NCBI GenBank assembly: GCA_018065965.1
Contig: JAGHSH010000156.1
Location: 1 to 7,843 of the forward strand
Direction of reading: 5' to 3'
Origin: Candidatus Apopatocola equi
Lineage (GTDB): Bacteria > Bacillota > Clostridia > Oscillospirales > Oscillospiraceae
Length of the DNA: 7,843 nt
The notes beneath the pieces are model-generated. The model did no database searches. It was not told where the DNA came from and saw only the letters and a program-made list of their open reading frames with translations. Made by a program: the position numbers and the translations under genes. Positions 5,498 to 7,843 of this stretch are shown one piece after another. Position 1 is the first letter of the stretch, and every line of letters starts with the position of its first letter.

Positions 5498-6766
5498 ATG
5501 ATTCAAGTTGACCTGACCGGCGCGTCTGCCTTCTGGGGTGAGAACACGCCGGATTTTTCTGCCGTCAAGGCCGCCCATGAGGCACTTTCCGCGGGAAGCT
5601 GCCGGGGCAGCGATTTTCTGGGCTGGCTGACGCTCCCTCAGACCATGGAGAGCACGGAGCTCTCCCGCATCGTCGCGTGCGGAAAGCGCATCCGCGAGAG
5701 CAGTCAGGTGCTGGTGGTCGTGGGCATCGGCGGGAGCTATCTGGGCGCCCGGGCTGCCTATGAGCTGCTGGGCCGCCGGAAGGACGGGGTCGAGCTGCTG
5801 TTTGCCGGCAACGGTCTGAGCGCCGATGCGCTGACGGACACCATCGAGCTGCTGGGCAACCGGGATTTCTCCGTGAATGTGGTCAGCAAGTCCGGCACCA
5901 CTCTGGAGCCCGCGCTGGGCTTCCGTATTTTCCGGGAGCTGCTGGAGAAGAAGTACGGCCGGGAAGAGGCCGACCGGCGCATCTATGCCACCACCGATGC
6001 CCGCCGGGGCGCACTCAAGAGCAGCGCCGACCTCCACGGCTGGGAGAGCTTTACGGTGCCCGACGATGTGGGCGGCCGCTACAGCGTCCTCTCCGCGGTG
6101 GGTCTGCTGCCCATGGCGGCGGCGGGCTACGATGTGGAGCTGGTCATTGACGCTGCCAAGGACGCCTTCCGTGCGCTGGACGAGAGAAGTGAGAGCAACC
6201 CCGCCTGGCAGTATGCCGCCGCCCGCCAGCGTCTGCGCAGCATGGGACGGCAGATCGAGCTGCTGGCCTGCTATGAGCCCAGCTTCCGCATGATGGCCGA
6301 GTGGTGGAAGCAGCTCTTCGGCGAGAGCGAGGGCAAGGAGGGACTGGGTCTCTTCCCCGCCAGCGTGGAGTATAACGCCGATCTGCATTCCATGGGTCAG
6401 TATGTGCAGGAGGGCCCCCGGCACCTCATCGAGACGGTGGTGAGCTTTGAGCACGCCGCCCACAGCTTCACGGTGCCCTTTGACGAGAACGATACCGACG
6501 GTCTGAACTACACCTCCGGCCACGATCTCAATGAGATCGCCGCCATCGCCTGCGCCGCCGTGAAGGAGGCGCACATAGCCGGCGGCGTGCCCAACATCGG
6601 CATCACCGCCCCCGCCCGGAACGAGCAGGGCTTTGCGGAGCTGGTGTGCTTCTTTGAGCTTTCCTGCGCACTCAGCGGTCTGGTGCAGGGCGTGAACCCC
6701 TTTGATCAGCCCGGCGTGGAGGCCTATAAAAAGAATATGTTCCGTATGCTCGGCGACTGGAAGTAA
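5498..6766 (+). CDS. pgi: Glucose-6-phosphate isomerase
   Basis: 422-residue cytoplasmic enzyme interconverting glucose 6-phosphate and fructose 6-phosphate in glycolysis and gluconeogenesis. ATG 5498 follows GGAGG (5485-5489). Motifs: GIGGSYLGA (76-84) and SKSGTT (130-135), which bind the sugar phosphate in the SIS-type domains, GGRYSVLS (192-199), GESEGK (275-280) with catalytic Glu276, His297 in ADLHSMGQY, and QPGVEAYK (404-411) with Lys411. The Glu-His and His-Lys distances (21 and 114 residues) equal those I recall for the Geobacillus enzyme (Glu290, His311, Lys425). It therefore belongs to the short bacterial/Firmicute Pgi type (about 450 residues) and not to the 550-residue type of E. 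coli and eukaryotes. The reading frame is intact, with no missing active-site residue. Its own promoter overlaps dacF. Confidence 0.97.
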   Translation: MIQVDLTGASAFWGENTPDFSAVKAAHEALSAGSCRGSDFLGWLTLPQTMESTELSRIVACGKRIRESSQVLVVVGIGGSYLGARAAYELLGRRKDGVELLFAGNGLSADALTDTIELLGNRDFSVNVVSKSGTTLEPALGFRIFRELLEKKYGREEADRRIYATTDARRGALKSSADLHGWESFTVPDDVGGRYSVLSAVGLLPMAAAGYDVELVIDAAKDAFRALDERSESNPAWQYAAARQRLRSMGRQIELLACYEPSFRMMAEWWKQLFGESEGKEGLGLFPASVEYNADLHSMGQYVQEGPRHLIETVVSFEHAAHSFTVPFDENDTDGLNYTSGHDLNEIAAIACAAVKEAHIAGGVPNIGITAPARNEQGFAELVCFFELSCALSGLVQGVNPFDQPGVEAYKKNMFRMLGDWK

Positions 6767-6796
6767 GGATCCGGCCGGAAACTTCCGGAAATGCCC

Positions 6797-6825
6797 TTGC
6801 GGAAAAATGAAAAGAATGGTATAGT
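6797..6825 (+). promoter_or_regulatory. Extended -10 promoter for the P-loop/rqcP operon
   Basis: TTGCGG (6797-6802) is a modest -35. After 17 bases comes TATAGT (6820-6825), preceded by TGG (6817-6819), which makes a TGn extended -10. The expected start is about 6832, giving a leader of roughly 50 bases to the ATG at 6882. The 5-bp inverted repeat CCGGA/TCCGG just upstream (6777-6790 region) has no T-run, so it is not called a terminator of pgi. Confidence 0.6.
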
Positions 6826-6881
6826 AGCTGTAATAAGTGAAAAAACCTCACCCCACAAAATATGAAAAGGAGTGGTTTGAT

Positions 6882-7292
6882 ATGGTCAAGCTGATAATGG
6901 GTCTTTCCGGGAGCGGAAAGACGAAGAATCTGGTGAAGCTGGTGCATGAGGCACTGGAGACGGCTACCGGCTCCGTGGTCTGCATCGAGAAGGGGAAGAA
7001 TCTGACCTATGATATCCCCTATCAGGTCCGTCTGGTCCACACGCAGGAGAGCGGCATCTGCACCAACGAGATGCTTGCAGGCTTCCTGCTGGGTCTCCAC
7101 GCCGGCAATTATGACATTAGCCGCATCTTTATTGATGATTTCAATAAGATCCTGAACGACAATTCCGATGAGGCCGTTGTGAAGTTCCTGGACTCCCTGA
7201 ATGCCTACGCCGAGCGCGAGGGCATTGAGTTCACCATCTTCTCCACCGGCGATCCCGACGCCGCCTGCGAGGGCATCCGGAAGTATTTCTGA
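6882..7292 (+). CDS. Small P-loop NTPase-like protein of unknown function
   Basis: 136-residue soluble protein. ATG 6882 is chosen because AAGGAG (6867-6872) lies nine bases upstream and the P-loop then falls at the very N-terminus; a GTG at 6837 in frame has no ribosome-binding site. Visible motifs: Walker A GLSGSGKT (7-14), a Walker B-like strand RIFIDDF (81-87, Asp85/Asp86), and a following strand FTIFSTGD (117-124) that could serve as a sensor. The order (P-loop, strand VVCIEKG, acidic strand, then a short strand ending in Ser/Thr) recalls thymidine-kinase or RecA-like folds. I see no thymidine-kinase zinc cysteines or lid. There is no signal peptide or membrane segment. Similar small proteins exist, as I recall, as hypothetical or ATP-binding proteins in Clostridia. 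The stop overlaps the rqcP start by one base (TGATG), so the two are probably translationally coupled. Confidence 0.8.
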   Translation: MVKLIMGLSGSGKTKNLVKLVHEALETATGSVVCIEKGKNLTYDIPYQVRLVHTQESGICTNEMLAGFLLGLHAGNYDISRIFIDDFNKILNDNSDEAVVKFLDSLNAYAEREGIEFTIFSTGDPDAACEGIRKYF

Positions 7293-7534
7293 TGAGACTG
7301 GACAAGTGGCTGAAGGTCTCCCGGCTCATCAAGCGCCGCACGGTGGCGCAGGAGGCCTGCGACGGCGGCCGGGTGAGCATCAACGGTACGGTGGCCAAGC
7401 CCTCCCGGGAGGTAAAGGTGGGGGATGTGATCACCGTGGGCTTCGGCGCGAAGCAGCTGAAGGCCGAGGTGCTCTCCGTGCAGGAGACCGTCCGCAAGGA
7501 CGATGCCGCCGCCATGTACCGGGAGATCGTATGA
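7292..7534 (+). CDS. rqcP: S4-domain RNA-binding protein RqcP (YabO-like)
   Basis: 80-residue basic protein almost entirely made of an S4 RNA-binding domain. It closely resembles B. subtilis RqcP/YabO (MRLDKFLKVSRLIKRRT... from memory), including the opening MRLDKWLKVSRLIKRRT, the GRVSINGTVAKPS core (26-38), the VKVGD turn (41-45) and the closing AAAMYREI. Arg2 and Arg16, which I recall as important in RqcP, are present. RqcP binds 50S subunits carrying stalled peptidyl-tRNA and helps RqcH add C-terminal alanine tails that mark the nascent chain for degradation. Hsp15/HslR of Proteobacteria is the related but longer alternative; size and sequence favour RqcP. The start shares a base with the upstream stop and has only a weak GGAAG-type motif, so reinitiation is likely. 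The B. subtilis neighbours (yabN, yabP, yabQ, divIC) are absent here. Confidence 0.88.
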   Translation: MRLDKWLKVSRLIKRRTVAQEACDGGRVSINGTVAKPSREVKVGDVITVGFGAKQLKAEVLSVQETVRKDDAAAMYREIV

Positions 7535-7843
7535 GCCCGTGCAGAGTCATGACGGAACGCTATACTTTCCTCACGCTGATAGAACGCCCTGAGCTGCTGG
7601 AGTACGCTGCCGGGTGGTTCCACATCAAGTGGCGCGTTCCCGTGGAGGCATATCTTACCTGCATGAGCGCCTACCTCCGCGGGGAAACGGAATACGGATG
7701 GTATCTTTGCCTGGACGGAGAAAGGATCATCGGCGGTCTGGGTGTCATAGAAAATGACTTCCACGACCGGAAAGACCTTACGCCCAATGTCTGCGCGGTC
7801 TATACCGAGGAGGACTGTCGGAATCAGGGAATCGCCGGTCGAT
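7531..7843 (+). CDS. GNAT-family N-acetyltransferase, 5' part (truncated by the window end)
   Basis: An open frame runs from ATG 7531 to the last base (104 codons plus one base) with no stop. The start overlaps the rqcP stop as ATGA and has GGAG (7522-7525) five bases upstream; a second ATG at 7549 has a weaker site. The translation begins MSPCRVMTERYTFL. It contains a strand pair around 56-75 (GWYLCLDGERIIGGLGVIE) and then the acetyl-CoA-binding motif A: NVCAVYTEEDCRNQGIAG (86-103), where RNQGIAG fits the Q/R-x-x-G-x-G/A pyrophosphate loop. The enzyme would transfer an acetyl group from acetyl-CoA to an amine on a small molecule or protein; the substrate is not predictable. Adjacent Cys residues and the acidic TEED before the loop are unremarkable for the family. 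It is likely the third gene of the operon. Confidence 0.8.
   Translation, partial: MSPCRVMTERYTFLTLIERPELLEYAAGWFHIKWRVPVEAYLTCMSAYLRGETEYGWYLCLDGERIIGGLGVIENDFHDRKDLTPNVCAVYTEEDCRNQGIAGR

Noticed and set aside
6772..6803. Possible terminator after pgi
   Set aside because: The CCGGA/TCCGG inverted repeat is only 5 bp, overlaps other short palindromes and has no following T-run.
6837..6881. Upstream GTG start for the P-loop gene
   Set aside because: There is no Shine-Dalgarno before it, and it lies close to the predicted transcription start; ATG 6882 has AAGGAG at good spacing.

Overview
The window is a moderately GC-rich, densely packed stretch of bacterial chromosome. Codons favour G or C at the third position, and every supported gene lies on the + strand. 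Gene content (Liv-type amino-acid importer, DacF-like carboxypeptidase, short bacterial-type Pgi, RqcP-like S4 protein) and strong AGGAGG-type ribosome-binding sites point to a Firmicute. The higher GC suggests a gut Clostridia lineage such as Oscillospiraceae/Ruminococcaceae. That assignment is inference from style and content; no rRNA or other phylogenetic marker is present.

Region 1 (1-4048) is a branched-chain/hydrophobic amino-acid ABC importer: the 3' end of the substrate-binding protein gene (livK-like), then livH, livM, livG and livF. An intergenic stretch after livK carries two hairpins. From livH onward the genes are tightly packed (10-nt gap, 4-nt ATGA overlap, 3-nt gap), and the operon closes with a perfect 17-bp rho-independent terminator. 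LivK captures substrate outside the membrane, LivH/LivM form the channel, and LivG/LivF hydrolyse ATP.

Region 2 (4049-4308) is non-coding. It holds a copy of a dispersed intergenic repeat family (the type often mistranslated as 'CHCEERSDAAI'), a cluster of TGTKGAAAA motifs resembling DnaA boxes, and a probable promoter for the next gene.

Region 3 (4309-6766) holds dacF (D-Ala-D-Ala carboxypeptidase, wall maturation) and pgi (glucose-6-phosphate isomerase). A good sigma-A-type promoter overlaps the 3' end of dacF and probably drives pgi separately.

Region 4 (6797-7843) begins with an extended -10 promoter and encodes a translationally coupled set: a 136-residue P-loop protein of unknown function, rqcP (ribosome-quality-control S4 protein; 1-nt overlap) and the 5' part of a GNAT acetyltransferase (4-nt overlap) cut off by the window edge. 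I see no mobile element, CRISPR array, rRNA or tRNA. Most of the window is ordinary; the two points most worth a second look are the P-loop/rqcP/GNAT operon and the DnaA-box-like cluster upstream of dacF.
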